Shown in pieces: positions 52,713 through 62,724 of a DNA stretch of 64,000 nt. The position numbers were made by a program, and so were the translations under genes. Source of the DNA: Sphingobium fuliginis (GTDB lineage: Bacteria > Pseudomonadota > Alphaproteobacteria > Sphingomonadales > Sphingomonadaceae); assembly GCF_004152845.1 (NCBI RefSeq), contig NZ_SEON01000007.1, positions 186,001-250,000 of the forward strand, given 5' to 3'. Each line of letters starts with the position of its first letter. Position 1 is the stretch's first letter. The notes below the pieces were generated by a model. The model worked only from the letters and a program-made list of their open reading frames with translations. It made no database searches and was not told the origin of the DNA.

Positions 52713-53177
52713 CTAAATACTGAACGCGAAATGCCCGGAGCCCTTTTGCAGCCGCCGCCAGTTTTCCGCATTCATATGAACGAGGGTGTGATGGTCGCCG
52801 CCCTCGAACCAGACATCCTGATCCATCAGCATGTCGTCGTCGATGATCGTCTTCAGCCCATAGGCCGCGCCGACCGGCGGAAGCGCGCCCAGTTCGCAGT
52901 CGGGGAACAGCGCCGCGGTCGTATGTTCCTCCGCCAGCGAGACGTCGCGGGCCAGCCATTGCTGCAGGAAGTTGAAGCTGACATGCTTGGAGGAGGGCAG
53001 GACGGCCAGCAGATATTCGTCGCCGGCCTGCACCAGCACCGCTTTCGCCACCTGCCGGCCGGGGACATGCGCCGCCTGCGCCGCCCGCGCCATCTCCGCC
53101 GAGGGTTCATGCGGCCATTCGTCGAAGCTGGTGCCGCAGCGGTCCATATAGCCGCGCAATCTTTGGGAAATCGCCAT
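52713..53177 (-). CDS. YbaK/aminoacyl-tRNA deacylase-associated domain protein
   Basis: This 154-residue protein has a YbaK/ProX-like domain: VAKAVLVQAGDEYLLAVLPSS near residue 46 and DCELGALPPVGAAYGLKTII near residue 95, with the Gly-x-x-x-Pro-Pro pattern of editing domains. Some members hydrolyse mischarged tRNAs. GGAGGA lies 4 nt before the ATG. Substrate not determinable. Confidence 0.8.
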   Translation of the reverse strand: MAISQRLRGYMDRCGTSFDEWPHEPSAEMARAAQAAHVPGRQVAKAVLVQAGDEYLLAVLPSSKHVSFNFLQQWLARDVSLAEEHTTAALFPDCELGALPPVGAAYGLKTIIDDDMLMDQDVWFEGGDHHTLVHMNAENWRRLQKGSGHFAFSI

Positions 53178-53355
53178 GACATCCTCCATCGGCCTGTGCC
53201 CGCGGACATGGGTCAGGGGGGCGTCGTGCGCGGTGCCGGGAACGGGTGCCGGCACAAGGGCGGGCGGCGGGTCTGGCCAATGCCGTCGATAGGATCAGGA
53301 ATAGCAGATTTGCGGCCGATAACCAATCGCCCCGGCTGCCCCCTCCGCCGCGCGG

Positions 53356-53889
53356 TTACGGCCGGGCGGCGTCGGGCGCGGTGGCATTGCCGCCGCCCAG
53401 CGCGATCTGCATGTAGACGGTGTCGAGCCAGCGGCCCGCCTTCCAGCCCATGCCGGTGAGGCGGCCCACCTGCCGGAAGCCGCAGGCGGCGTGGAGCGCG
53501 ACCGAAGCGGGTTCGCCGCCGCCGATCACCGCCACCATCTGGCGGAAGCCGAAAGCCCCGGCCGCGTCCAGCAGGGCATCGAGCAGCGCCCGGCCGATGC
53601 CGCCGCCGCGCCGGTCCTGCGCCACATAGATGCTGTTTTCGCACGCAAAGGCATAAGCGGGCCGGTCGCGGAACTGCGTCGCATAGCAATAGCCGACCAC
53701 CTCCGCCCCGTCGCACGCCGCGAGGAAGGGCCAGCCCCGGCCGGTCACGCGCTCGATCCTGGCCACTGTCTCCGCAACGGACGGCGGCACGAGCTCGTAG
53801 CTGGCGGTGCCGTGCAGGACATGGTGCGCATAGATGGCGGCGATGGCGGCCGCATCCCCGACCGTCGCCTTCCGGACCGTGACGCTCAT
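53356..53889 (-). CDS. GNAT N-acetyltransferase, phosphinothricin acetyltransferase-like
   Basis: This 177-residue protein has the acetyl-CoA motif YVAQDRRGGGIGRALLDALL near residue 89 and an N-terminal VTVRKATVGDAAAIAAIYAHHVLHG with the YELVPPSVAE stretch seen in PAT/MddA-like enzymes. These acetylate amino groups of phosphinothricin, methionine sulfone or similar compounds. The exact substrate is uncertain. Confidence 0.83.
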   Translation of the reverse strand: MSVTVRKATVGDAAAIAAIYAHHVLHGTASYELVPPSVAETVARIERVTGRGWPFLAACDGAEVVGYCYATQFRDRPAYAFACENSIYVAQDRRGGGIGRALLDALLDAAGAFGFRQMVAVIGGGEPASVALHAACGFRQVGRLTGMGWKAGRWLDTVYMQIALGGGNATAPDAARP

Positions 53890-53989
53890 TGCCCTGTCGC
53901 CTCCACCATTTCGCCATCCTGCCCGACGCCGGGCGGCGACACAACCGGCCACCGGCTGGAGAAGAAGGGAAGAAATCGGGGAAAAGGGC

Positions 53990-54628
53990 TCAATCGGCGC
54001 GGAAATGCACCTGATTGGCCTTGATCACCGCCTGGGTGCGGCTGAGCACGCCCAGCTTCTGGAGGATGGCGGAGACATGCGCCTTGATCGTGGTCATCGA
54101 CACGCCCAGATCGTGCGCGATCTGCTTGTTCAGCCGCCCGCGCACCAGATGCGCCAGCACCGTCTTCTGCTGCGGCGTCAGGCTGTCGATGCGGCGGGCG
54201 ATCTCATCCTCCTCCGCCGTGGGCGCGACATTCTCTCCCATGGCCTCCGGCAGATAGATTTCGCCCGACACCACCCGATGGAGCGCATCGACGATGGCGC
54301 TGCGCTTCAGCGATTTGGGAATGAAGCCCGCCGCGCCGGCGGCCAGCGCCTCCTGCACGATGGCGCGGTCGAAGGCGCCCGACACCATCACCACCGGCAG
54401 GATCGGGAAACGGTCCCGCAGCAGTTTCAGGCCGTCCAGGCGGCGGACGTCGGGAATGTTGAGGTCGAGCAGGATGAGGTCGAAATTATCCTGCTTCTCC
54501 AGCAGCGAGACGGCCTCGTCCATGCTTGCCGCCTCGAAGATGTCGCAATTGTCGAAGCTGATCGCGATCACGCTGCGCAGCCCGTCGCGCACGAGGGGGT
54601 GATCGTCGACGATCAGCACCCGCTCCAT
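53990..54628 (-). CDS. LuxR-type response regulator (ExaE/AgmR-like)
   Basis: This 212-residue NarL-family regulator has an N-terminal receiver (VLIVDDHPLVRDG; phospho-Asp in LILLDLNIPDVRR near residue 57; Lys in GFIPKSLKRSA) and a C-terminal LuxR helix-turn-helix (LTPQQKTVLAHLVRGRLNKQIAHDL near residue 152). Such regulators (AgmR/ExaE/PedR2) activate PQQ alcohol dehydrogenase genes, and this one lies directly downstream of the dehydrogenase gene. It has no cognate kinase next to it. The NahK-type hybrid kinase at 46902 is the nearest candidate. Confidence 0.87.
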   Translation of the reverse strand: MERVLIVDDHPLVRDGLRSVIAISFDNCDIFEAASMDEAVSLLEKQDNFDLILLDLNIPDVRRLDGLKLLRDRFPILPVVMVSGAFDRAIVQEALAAGAAGFIPKSLKRSAIVDALHRVVSGEIYLPEAMGENVAPTAEEDEIARRIDSLTPQQKTVLAHLVRGRLNKQIAHDLGVSMTTIKAHVSAILQKLGVLSRTQAVIKANQVHFRAD

Positions 54629-54779
54629 GATTGCCTCGCCACCCATATACTGGCCCACCCCTCGACCCGGATCATCGGACAAGTCATGGGCCGTGGCAAG
54701 CCGCATCGCGCCGGGCGGAACCGCCGGAATGGAGTGCATGTGGTTGCCGCGTCCCATGACGATCATCGTTCTTGTCCTC

Positions 54780-56522
54780 TTATCTGGGCAGCTTGAACAC
54801 CCAGAGCGCGCCGCCCTGGTTTATGTCCTTGAAGCTCTTGGCGACTTCGCCGCCCCAGAGCGGCACCGCGCCGCCCCAGCCGGACATCACCGCCACATAT
54901 TGCTCGCCATCCTGTTCCCAGGTGACGGGGCTGCCCACCACGCCGGAGCCGGTCTGGAACTTCCACAATTCCTGGCCCGTCTTCGCGTCGAAGGCTTTCA
55001 GATACCCCTCCGGCGTGCCGGTGAAGACCAGGTTGCCCGCCGTCGAGAGCACCCCGCCCCAGAGCGGCGCCTTGTTCTTATATTCCCAGACGATCTTGCC
55101 GGTCTTGGGGTCCATGGCGCGCAGCGCGCCGATATGATCCTCGGCAATGGGCTTAATGGTGAAGCCGGCGCCCAGATAGGCCGCGCCCTTCTTGTAGGCG
55201 ATGGGCTCGTTCCAGATGTCCATGCCCCAGTCGTTGGACGGAATGTAGAAGAGGCCGGTGTCCTGGCTGTAGGCCATGGGCATCCAGTTCTTTCCCCCCA
55301 GGAAGCTGGGGCTGGCGAAGACCGACTGGCCCTTGGCCGCTTCGCCCGGCGCGCCGGGACGGTTGGCGTCGTTATAGTTCGGACGGCCATTTTTGTTGAA
55401 GCCATTGGCCCAGGTCGTCTGCGCGACGAACTTGTTGGCGCTGATGAACTTGCCGTTGGTGCGGTCCAGAACGAAGAAATAGCCGTTGCGGTCGGCCTTC
55501 GCGCCCAGCTTCATCGGCTTGCCGTTGATCGTGGCGTCGAAGGGGATGAATTCGTTGACGCCGTCGAAGTCCCAGCCATCATGCGGGGTCGTCTGGAAAT
55601 GCCATTTGATGACGCCGGTGTCGGGGTCGATGGCCAGCGTGGAACTGGTGTAGAGATTGTCGCCGGGGCGCAGATGGCTGTTCCAGGGCGCGGGGTTGCC
55701 GGTGCCGAAGAAGAGCAGGTTGGTTTCCGGATCATAGGTGCCGCCCAGCCAGGTCGCGCCGCCGCCGGTCTTCCACAGGTCGCCCTGCCAACTGGCGTTG
55801 GTCTTGCCGGTGATGCCGTTATCCTTGCCGTTGAGGGTGCCCATATTGCCCTCGATCGTCGGGCGGCGCCAGATCAGTTCGCCGGTGTTGACGTCGCGGG
55901 CCTCCACTGCGCCGGTGATGCCGAATTCGCCGCCGGAGTTGCCGTAGATCACCTTGCCCTTGACGATCATCGGCGCGGCGGTGGCGGAATAGCCCGCCTG
56001 ATAATCGGCGGTCTGCTTGTTCCAGATGACCTTGCCGGTGTGGCGGTTGAGCGCGACCATGTGCGCGTCCAGCGTGGCGAAGATGATCTTGTCGCCATAG
56101 ATCGCCGCGCCCCGGTTCACCACGTCGCAACAGGGCATGATCGCTTCGGGCAGGCGGGCGTCATATTGCCACTTTTCCTCGCCGGTGCGCGCATCGAAGG
56201 CGAAGAGGCGCGAATAGCTGCCGGTGACGTAGATGGTGCCGTCATAGACGATCGGCTGCGCTTCCTGCCCGCGCTGCTTTTCCCCGCCGAGCGAGGAGGC
56301 GAAGGCGGGGACCAGCTTCGCGACGTTGGAGGCGTTGATCGCCTTCAGCGGGCTGAAGCGCTGCGCCTGCGGACCCATGCCATAGGTCAGGACGTCGCCG
56401 GGCGTCGCCGCGTCGTTCATCAGGTCCGCATCGGTGGGGCCTTCGGCCAGCAATGGCGCGGCGGCAATCGCCAGGCCCAGGATCGCGGCGCCGGACAGGG
56501 CTCGCGTCAAACGTCCTTTCAT
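54780..56522 (-). CDS. PQQ-dependent alcohol dehydrogenase, lanthanide type predicted
   Basis: This 580-residue periplasmic quinoprotein has a signal peptide ([19 protein letters not shown]), tryptophan-docking propeller repeats and the vicinal disulfide PCCDVV near residue 130 that stacks on PQQ. The active-site Asp is in [13 protein letters not shown] near residue 317. The residue two positions after the catalytic Asp is also Asp. In XoxF/PedH this extra Asp ligates a lanthanide, whereas Ca enzymes have Ala or Ser there. The enzyme passes electrons to cytochrome c550. It belongs to the methanol/ethanol dehydrogenase group; substrate not determinable. Confidence 0.9.
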   Translation of the reverse strand: MKGRLTRALSGAAILGLAIAAAPLLAEGPTDADLMNDAATPGDVLTYGMGPQAQRFSPLKAINASNVAKLVPAFASSLGGEKQRGQEAQPIVYDGTIYVTGSYSRLFAFDARTGEEKWQYDARLPEAIMPCCDVVNRGAAIYGDKIIFATLDAHMVALNRHTGKVIWNKQTADYQAGYSATAAPMIVKGKVIYGNSGGEFGITGAVEARDVNTGELIWRRPTIEGNMGTLNGKDNGITGKTNASWQGDLWKTGGGATWLGGTYDPETNLLFFGTGNPAPWNSHLRPGDNLYTSSTLAIDPDTGVIKWHFQTTPHDGWDFDGVNEFIPFDATINGKPMKLGAKADRNGYFFVLDRTNGKFISANKFVAQTTWANGFNKNGRPNYNDANRPGAPGEAAKGQSVFASPSFLGGKNWMPMAYSQDTGLFYIPSNDWGMDIWNEPIAYKKGAAYLGAGFTIKPIAEDHIGALRAMDPKTGKIVWEYKNKAPLWGGVLSTAGNLVFTGTPEGYLKAFDAKTGQELWKFQTGSGVVGSPVTWEQDGEQYVAVMSGWGGAVPLWGGEVAKSFKDINQGGALWVFKLPR

Positions 56523-56664
56523 TCCATCCTCCCTCTGTTGAAAGGGCGTGCTCCGCGCCCCCGACTGTTTCAGATTATTGCACCCGTTGTGCGCAGCAAT
56601 TGGACCTTGGGTCGGTCCTTCCGTCTTTGGCTCCTTCCCCTCCAGAGGAGGGAAAGGGCAGGGT

Positions 56665-57522
56665 TCATCCTGCCGCCAGCGCGGGCGTCCACTGCACGCC
56701 ATAGGTGGCGAACAGCGCCTTCATCTCGCCGCTTGCGGCCATGGCGGCGACAATCTCCTCCACCGCATCGCCCAATGTGCGGCTGTTTTCCTTGACCGCC
56801 ATGCCGATGTCCCAGCCGGGCGAGGTGAAGGCGGGCAGCGGCCCCTTGCGCAGGGTGAGGCCCTTCGCGCCGCGGTGCAGCCCTTCCTCGATCTGGGCGC
56901 GGCTGGCGAGCACGGCGTCCGCCTTGCCCGCCGCCACCGCCGCGACCGCGTCGGAGCCGCTGGGATAATGCGCCACATCCTTCGCCAATATGCCGCCGAA
57001 GGAGCCGATCAGGTAGAAATCGGGGATGGAGTCGAGTTCGGCCGCCAGCCTGTGCCCGCGCCAGCCGGTGGGCGGCGCTTCCAGATCGATGGCGTTTTGC
57101 GTACCCGCAAAACGGAAGCTTTCGCGATAATAGGGCGCGATGATCGCCACCTGGTCGTTGCGGGCGGCGAAGGTCCGGTCGAAGGGGACGTGCAACATCA
57201 GGTCGCCCGGCGCGAAGCCCAGCAGCCCGCCCTTCCACACGCCATGGCGCAGATCGTCGTCGGCGCTTTCATCCGCTACGAGCTGGGCGAGGTCGGCGCG
57301 CACGCCCAGTTTCCCGGCAATGGCGCTCGCCAGGTCGGCGTCGAGGCCGACCAGTTTCCCGCCCTCCTCCCAGGACCAGGGGCGGTTGTCCTTGTAGACC
57401 ACCACGCGCAGCACGCCCAGTTCCTTGACCTTGCCCAGCGGCGCGGCGTGGGTCATGCCGGGGCAAAGCCCCAGCGCCATCGCCGCGCCCGCTCCGCCGA
57501 TCAGGCCACGCCGGCTGAGCAT
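56665..57522 (-). CDS. Quinoprotein dehydrogenase-associated periplasmic binding protein (XoxJ/MoxJ-like)
   Basis: This is a 285-residue SBP-fold protein with a twin-arginine-like signal ([20 protein letters not shown]). It starts its mature part with [21 protein letters not shown] and shows [12 protein letters not shown] and [15 protein letters not shown], as in the extracellular solute-binding proteins that accompany PQQ alcohol dehydrogenases. XoxJ-type proteins are thought to help mature or activate the enzyme. The gene is 5 nt from the cytochrome gene upstream. A 16-bp TTTGCGTACCCGCAAA palindrome is embedded in its coding sequence. Confidence 0.85.
   Translation of the reverse strand: MLSRRGLIGGAGAAMALGLCPGMTHAAPLGKVKELGVLRVVVYKDNRPWSWEEGGKLVGLDADLASAIAGKLGVRADLAQLVADESADDDLRHGVWKGGLLGFAPGDLMLHVPFDRTFAARNDQVAIIAPYYRESFRFAGTQNAIDLEAPPTGWRGHRLAAELDSIPDFYLIGSFGGILAKDVAHYPSGSDAVAAVAAGKADAVLASRAQIEEGLHRGAKGLTLRKGPLPAFTSPGWDIGMAVKENSRTLGDAVEEIVAAMAASGEMKALFATYGVQWTPALAAG
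57096..57111. promoter_or_regulatory. 16-bp palindrome TTTGCGTACCCGCAAA, site 5 (intragenic)
   Basis: One mismatch from the family consensus. It lies inside the coding region of the quinoprotein-associated binding protein, far from any promoter, which argues against a simple operator. Confidence 0.5.
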
Positions 57523-57527
57523 GGCCT

Positions 57528-57953
57528 TTAGCCCTGGAACTTGGTTTCGAGCCAGGCGCGGATCGCCCAGCCGGCCTTCTGGCCCAGCACGTCGCCGAAG
57601 GGCGGCATATAGACCTTCCCATCATGGCTGGAGCCGTGGCGGAAGCGTTCGACGAACCACTGGTCGCCCGATTCGCCCTGTTCGAGATAGCGCAGGTCGG
57701 GCGCGATGCCGCCGCTTTCCGCGTCGAGCCCATGGCAGCGGGCGCAATTCTGGCCATAGGCGGACTGGCCGATCTCTATCGCCTTGGCATTGCCGCTATA
57801 GGGGTTTTTCGCAAGCCATTCCTCGCCAATGTCCGGCAGGGCGGAGGTGTCGACGGCCTGTGGCGTCACATTGCCGTGCGCCATCAGGCCGGTTGCCGTG
57901 GTCGCGCCCAATATGGCGATGGCGCCCAGCAGCGAAATGCGTCCCAGATTCAT
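57528..57953 (-). CDS. pedF: Cytochrome c550, PedF-like
   Basis: This 141-residue periplasmic c-type cytochrome has a signal peptide (GRISLLGAIAILGATTATGLMA), one CARCH heme site near residue 70 and a Met ligand in YMPPFGDVLG. The closing pattern AGWAIRAWLETKFQG is that of cytochrome c550 partners of PQQ alcohol dehydrogenases. It heads the minus-strand series cytochrome - binding protein - dehydrogenase. GAGGA lies 8 nt before the ATG. Confidence 0.87.
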   Translation of the reverse strand: MNLGRISLLGAIAILGATTATGLMAHGNVTPQAVDTSALPDIGEEWLAKNPYSGNAKAIEIGQSAYGQNCARCHGLDAESGGIAPDLRYLEQGESGDQWFVERFRHGSSHDGKVYMPPFGDVLGQKAGWAIRAWLETKFQG

Positions 57954-58121
57954 GCTCGAAATCCTCACCCGAATTGATTGGGGCGAGTGTAGGGCAGCGC
58001 GCTTTGCGTCCCTATTGGCCGTTGGTACAATCCCGGTGACGCTGTGCGCGCTATAGAGCCATAAGCGCTTATGCGCAGGAACATGACGCATAACGAGGCA
58101 CGGCGGAGAGGATCGGGGCAT
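57954..58121. promoter_or_regulatory. Divergent control region of the alcohol oxidation genes
   Basis: A 168-bp gap between the divergent cytochrome and beta-propeller genes. It contains the perfect palindrome ATAAGCGCTTAT (58061-58072), a candidate regulator site, perhaps for the LuxR response regulator. Two operons likely start here. Confidence 0.5.
58061..58072. promoter_or_regulatory. Palindrome ATAAGCGCTTAT
   Basis: Perfect 12-bp palindrome, 50 bp upstream of the propeller start and 108 bp upstream of the cytochrome start. The only copy that I noticed in the window. Confidence 0.45.
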
Positions 58122-59093
58122 ATGAAGCGCATCATTCTGGCGGGGTTGATGCTGGTTCCGATGAGCGCGCAGCCAGTGAGCGCGTGGGCGGAGACGCTCT
58201 ATGTCTCCAACGAGCGGGGCAACAGCGTCACCGTGATCGATGCGGCCAGCGCGAAGGTGATCGCGACCTGGGCGGTCGGCGGCCGGCCACGGGGGATCAC
58301 CGTGTCGAAGGACGGCAGATATATCTATCTCTGCGCATCGACAGATCATGCGGTGCAGGTGATCGAGCGGGCGACGGGGAAGGTCGTGGCGGAGCTGCCG
58401 TCCGGGGAGGACCCGGAGCAATTCTTCCTCTCGCGCGATGGCGGGACGCTGTTCGTCGCCAATGAGGACAATGCTGCGCTGACCGCCATCGACCTGGCGA
58501 ACCGGACCGTCGCCTTCCAGGTCGACGTCGGCGGCGAGCCCGAGGGCGTGGCGCAAAGCCCGGACGGCCGGTGGGTCGCGGTGACTTCGGAGGAGGAGAA
58601 TGTCGTCAACTGGGTCGATGTGGCGAAGAAGGAGATGATCGACGCGACGCCCGTCGACCTGCGCCCGCGGCATGTGGAGTTCACGGGCGATGGCGCGCAG
58701 CTGTGGGTCGCGGCGGAGGTGGGCGGGACGGTGCAGATCGTCGATACGGCCTCCCGCAAGGTGGTGGAGACCCTGCATTTCGCCATTCCGGGCGTGGCGG
58801 AGCATCGCATATTGCCCTGCGGCATCCGTTTCACGCCGGACGGCCGGACGGCGGTGGTGGCGTTGGGGCGGGCGGATCATGTCGCGCTGGTCGACGTGGC
58901 GAGCCGCAAGGTGCGCGCCTATGTTCCCGTGGGCAAGCGGGTGTGGCATGTCGCGGTCAGCGGCGACGGGGCGCGGGCCTATGCGGCCAATGGCCTTTCG
59001 GACAATGTGAGCGTGATCGATCTGGCCAGGGGCGAGGTCACGGGAACGATCCCGGTGGGGGCGGCGCCGTGGGGGATCGTGGCGGTTCCCTGA
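58122..59093 (+). CDS. PQQ-dependent catabolism-associated beta-propeller protein
   Basis: This 323-residue exported protein is built of YVTN-type repeats: TLYVSNERGNSVTVIDAAS, IYLCASTDHAVQVIERATG, LFVANEDNAALTAIDLANR, AYAANGLSDNVSVIDLARG. Its signal peptide ends PVSAWAE. Proteins of this kind accompany PQQ alcohol oxidation genes; their task is not established. ATG 58122 is chosen because the signal starts there. It is divergent from the cytochrome gene. Confidence 0.88.
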   Translation: MKRIILAGLMLVPMSAQPVSAWAETLYVSNERGNSVTVIDAASAKVIATWAVGGRPRGITVSKDGRYIYLCASTDHAVQVIERATGKVVAELPSGEDPEQFFLSRDGGTLFVANEDNAALTAIDLANRTVAFQVDVGGEPEGVAQSPDGRWVAVTSEEENVVNWVDVAKKEMIDATPVDLRPRHVEFTGDGAQLWVAAEVGGTVQIVDTASRKVVETLHFAIPGVAEHRILPCGIRFTPDGRTAVVALGRADHVALVDVASRKVRAYVPVGKRVWHVAVSGDGARAYAANGLSDNVSVIDLARGEVTGTIPVGAAPWGIVAVP

Positions 59094-59258
59094 AATGGCG
59101 GCTGCGCCGGCATTCGGAGGAGAGTTTTGGCCCATTAGAGGCTGATCGCACAAAGGCAGTCCCGGGAAGCGGCGCTGAGCCACTGCCTTCGCAGGAGCCA
59201 TACCGACCCGTGGCGACAATTGGCCAAGCACGCCATGCCCAGCTGCATCCAAAACGGT

Positions 59259-59291
59259 GAGGCCCGGTCCTGCTTGCGCAGGCCGGGCCTC
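59259..59291. terminator. Bidirectional hairpin between propeller gene and rpoZ
   Basis: GAGGCCCGG-T-CCTGC, loop TTGC, GCAGG-CCGGGCCTC, a 14-bp stem. Read on the minus strand it is followed by ACCGTTTTGG. It lies between convergent genes. Confidence 0.65.
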
Positions 59292-59317
59292 ATTCCCTCT
59301 CCAAACTGGTGACTGGA

Positions 59318-59662
59318 TCAGCCGTCGTAGTCGCCGCCGATATTCTGGTTGCGCGGCGGGGCGGCGGCGGTCAGGCGCAGGGCCTCCGCCGACTGGGCGA
59401 TCGAGCCGATTTCGTCCGGCGTGTCGTCGTCATCGATCTGCACCTTCTGCAGCGAGGCGACGAGCGAATCATGCAGATCCACCGGCAGGACGGTCTCTTC
59501 CGCGATCTCGCGCAGGGCGACGACGGGATTTTTATCGCGATCACGGTCCAGAGTCAGCTCGGCGCCGCCCGAAATCTCACGGGCGCGCTGCGCGGCAAGC
59601 AGGACGAGGTCAAAACGGTTGGTAACCTTGTCGACGCAATCTTCGACGGTAACGCGGGCCAA
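59318..59662 (-). CDS. rpoZ: DNA-directed RNA polymerase omega subunit
   Basis: This 114-residue protein begins with the highly conserved [32 protein letters not shown] (in part) and continues [12 protein letters not shown]. Omega stabilises the beta' subunit. The start is a TTG at 59660-59662, where AGGAG lies 7 nt upstream. The nearest in-frame ATG is 26 codons further upstream and would add non-conserved residues. It is a core housekeeping gene, informative about the type of replicon. The Asp-rich tail (DDDDTP) is typical of sphingomonads and relatives. Confidence 0.93.
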   Translation of the reverse strand: MARVTVEDCVDKVTNRFDLVLLAAQRAREISGGAELTLDRDRDKNPVVALREIAEETVLPVDLHDSLVASLQKVQIDDDDTPDEIGSIAQSAEALRLTAAAPPRNQNIGGDYDG

Positions 59663-59781
59663 ACGGGCGCTCCTGAACCAAGAGAAATGGTGAAATGCGC
59701 GCCTAACAGCGCAGGCCTTAAGAGTCAATGAAAAGCCCATAAACTGTGGCCAGCCGCCCCGAATGCGGGCATGAACGGAAT

Positions 59782-60996
59782 ATGGCGAGCATCCAGCAGG
59801 CAGGGCCGGGTGATGGCGGGTGGGAGGGCGAGGGACAGATCGGCCTGTCGCTGCACGCCGACCGCCTGCGCGTGATCGAGACGGGACCGGCGTTGCGGCA
59901 GGCCCTGGTCGACCTGATCGACGGCGCGCGGGAGAGCCTGAAGCTTTATTATTATATCTTCGCCGCCGACGGCAGCGGGCAACTCATCCTCGACCGGCTG
60001 ATCGCGGCGCGGGGGCGCGGCGTTGCGGTCACGCTGATGATCGACGCCTTCGGATCGGGATCGACGCCGCTTGCCTTCTTCGATCCGCTGGTGGCGGCGG
60101 GCGGGCATTTCGGCCGCTTCGGGGCGCGGCGCTCGACGCGCTACCTGATCCGCAACCATCAGAAGCTGGCGATCGCCGACGACCGGCGGCTGCTGACGGG
60201 CGGCTTCAACGTCGAGGACGGCTATTTCGGGATTCCGGCGGAGGATTGCTGGCACGACCTGGGCCTGCTGGTGGAAGGGCCGCAGGTGCAGGCGATGACA
60301 AGCTGGTACGGCCAGCTCTGGCGCTGGGTGTCGACGCGCAAGCAGCGATTCCGCACGCTGCGCCGCATGGTGCGCAACTGGCACAGCCCTCTCCACACCG
60401 CGCCGGGCGAGCCGATGCGCTGGGTGATCGGCGGTCCCACCCGCCGGCTCAGTCCCTGGGCGCAGCTTGTGAAGCATGACCTTGAGCGGGCGCGGCGGCT
60501 CGACATGGTGGAGGCCTATTTCTCGCCGGGTCGCGGCATGCTGAAGCGCATCGCCCGGGCGGCGCGGCGAAAGGGGTCGCGCCTCGTACTGCCCTCCAGG
60601 TCCGACAATGGCGCGACCGTCGCGGCGGCCCGCCTGCTCTATGGCCCGCTGCTGAGGCGCGGGGTGGAGATATGGGAATATCAGCCCTGCAAGCTGCACA
60701 TGAAGCTGATCGTGGTGGACGACGCGGTCTATATCGGATCGGCCAATTTCGACATGCGCAGCCTGTTCCTCAACCTGGAGATCATGCTGCGCGTCGAGGA
60801 CGCCGGTTTCGCGCAGGATATGCGCGCCCTGATCGACCGGCGGGTCGCGCAAAGCCGCCAGATCACGCTGGAAACGCACCGCGCCCAGCGCAGCCTGCCG
60901 ACGCTGGTCAAGCAGTGGATCAGCTATTTCCTGGTCGGCGTGCTGGACTATACCGTGACCCGCCGGCTCAATTTCCGCGATCCGGATGCCGACTAG
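59782..60996 (+). CDS. Phospholipase D-like protein (cardiolipin synthase family)
   Basis: This is a 404-residue protein with two HKD motifs: [21 protein letters not shown] near residue 136 (in part) and [22 protein letters not shown] near residue 315 (in part), each followed by the conserved Gly-Gly/Ser-Asn. Bacterial cardiolipin synthases of the PLD type condense phosphatidylglycerol molecules. Unlike ClsA it has no N-terminal membrane helices, so it resembles ClsB/C. The TAG stop is the start of repeat family 1 copy C. A GTG at 59746 is an alternative start. Confidence 0.88.
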   Translation: MASIQQAGPGDGGWEGEGQIGLSLHADRLRVIETGPALRQALVDLIDGARESLKLYYYIFAADGSGQLILDRLIAARGRGVAVTLMIDAFGSGSTPLAFFDPLVAAGGHFGRFGARRSTRYLIRNHQKLAIADDRRLLTGGFNVEDGYFGIPAEDCWHDLGLLVEGPQVQAMTSWYGQLWRWVSTRKQRFRTLRRMVRNWHSPLHTAPGEPMRWVIGGPTRRLSPWAQLVKHDLERARRLDMVEAYFSPGRGMLKRIARAARRKGSRLVLPSRSDNGATVAAARLLYGPLLRRGVEIWEYQPCKLHMKLIVVDDAVYIGSANFDMRSLFLNLEIMLRVEDAGFAQDMRALIDRRVAQSRQITLETHRAQRSLPTLVKQWISYFLVGVLDYTVTRRLNFRDPDAD

Positions 60997-61139
60997 GGCC
61001 AATCGACATTCAGATGATGACGAGCCGAAAATGGTGGTTTTCCGTGACCCGGCGCGCAGCCTACTCAAGGTATGTGAGCACCGGAAGCACGGAAAAGCGT
61101 CATTTGCAAGCCGTCAGGGCTGAATGTCGATTGGCTCTA
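60994..61139. repeat. Dispersed palindromic repeat, family 1, copy C (146 bp)
   Basis: Same ends and core as copy B in the same orientation, with a 20-bp internal deletion after GATGATGACGAGCCGA and one change in the left end (TAGGGCC). The first TAG is the stop codon of the PLD gene. Confidence 0.9.
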
Positions 61140-61215
61140 GCATCGGAACCGGCCTCTTGTCCGGGGCGGGTCCGTTTCGGTTCCCCCCGTCCCCGAAGCG
61201 CGCTAGGGTGGCGGC

Positions 61216-62720
61216 GTGACAAGGGATAAGGACCCGGCGGCCCATGATCTTGCCGTGATCGGCGGCGGCGTCAACGGCTGCGGCGTGGCGCGCGATGCGG
61301 CCGGTCGGGGTGCGCGGGTGCTGCTGCTGGAGCGCGGCGATCTGGCGCAGGGCACCTCCTCCGCCTCCACCAAGCTGATCCATGGCGGGCTGCGCTATCT
61401 GGAGCATCGGGAATTCGGGCTGGTGCGCGAATCGCTGGCGGAGCGCGAGCGGCTCTGGGCGATCGCGCCGCATATCGTCCATCCGTTGCGCTTCGTGCTG
61501 CCCTGGGTGCCGGGGCTGCGGCCGCGCTGGATGCTGCGGCTTGGCCTCTTCCTCTATGACCATATCGGCGGCCGACGCGCCCTGCCGCCGACCGAGAGCG
61601 TCGACCTGCGCCGTCATCCGGCGGGCCGGCCCCTGAAAACCGGCTTCGGCACGGCCTTCGTCTATTCCGACGGCTGGGTGGACGATGCGCGCCTGGTCAT
61701 CCTGAACGCCCGCGATGCCGCCGACCGGGGCGCGGAGGTGCACAGCCGGACGGAGGTGCGGCGGCTGGAACGGGAAAGCGGCGGCTGGACCATATATGCG
61801 CGGGCGGCGGACGGAACGATGCCGCGCTTCCGCGCGCGCGCCGTGGTCAACGCCGCCGGGCCGCTGGCGCTGGACCTGCTCCATCGCGCCCATGGCGAAA
61901 CGGACCGCCACATGCGGCTGGTGCGCGGATCGCATATCGTCGTGCCGCGCCTGTTCGACCATGGCTTCGCCTATTTCTTCCAACTGCCCGATGGCCGCAT
62001 CTTCTTTGCGCTGCCCTATGAGCGGGACTTCACCCTGATCGGCACCACGGATCGCGATCATCGGGGACCGGTCGACGATGTCCGGCCCGATCCCGACGAG
62101 ATCGCCTATCTCTGCGAAGGGGCGAACCGTTATTTCCGGAAGAGCATCGCGCCGCAGGATGTGCTGTGGTCCTATGCCGGGGTCCGCCCGTTGGTCGACG
62201 ACGGTTCGGGAAGACCGGAGGCGGCGACGCGCGGCTATCGGCTGGAGCTTGATGCGCCGGACGGAGAGGCGCCGCTGCTGAGCCTGTTCGGCGGCAAGAT
62301 CACCACCTACCGCCACCTCGCCGCGGAGGCGGTGGCGATGCTGAAGCCCTTTCTCCCCAGCCTGTCGGGCGGCGACTGGACCGCGAAGGCGGCGCTGCCG
62401 GGCGGCGACTTCCCGATGCAGGGGCGCGACCGGCTGATCGCGGACCTGGGCTGCGACTATCCTTTCCTGGACTATGCCTCGGCGGAGCGGATCGCCTGCG
62501 CCTATGGCACCCGCGCCTGGGAGTGGCTGGACGGGGCGCGGGACATGGCGGCGCTGGGCGCGCATTTCGGTCATGGCCTGACCGAGGCGGAGCTGCGCTA
62601 TCTGGTGGCGCGGGAATGGGCGATGACGGCCGACGACATATTATGGCGCCGGACGAAGCTGGGGCTGCGTCTGGATGCGCGCCAGACCGCGCATGTCCGG
62701 GAATGGCTGGGGGGGAAGGC

Positions 62721-62724
<4 letters not shown>
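61216..62724 (+). CDS. glpD: Aerobic glycerol-3-phosphate dehydrogenase
   Basis: This 502-residue flavoprotein has the FAD dinucleotide motif VIGGGVNGCGVARDAAGRG (near residue 13) and the GlpD pattern QGTSSASTKLIHGGLRYLE. It also shows GTTDRDHRGPVDDVRP and SYAGVRPLVDDGSG. It oxidises sn-glycerol-3-phosphate to dihydroxyacetone phosphate at the membrane. A GTG start at 61216 follows AGGGTGG; no ATG is available. The stop overlaps the glpK start (ATGA), so the two form an operon. Confidence 0.94.
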
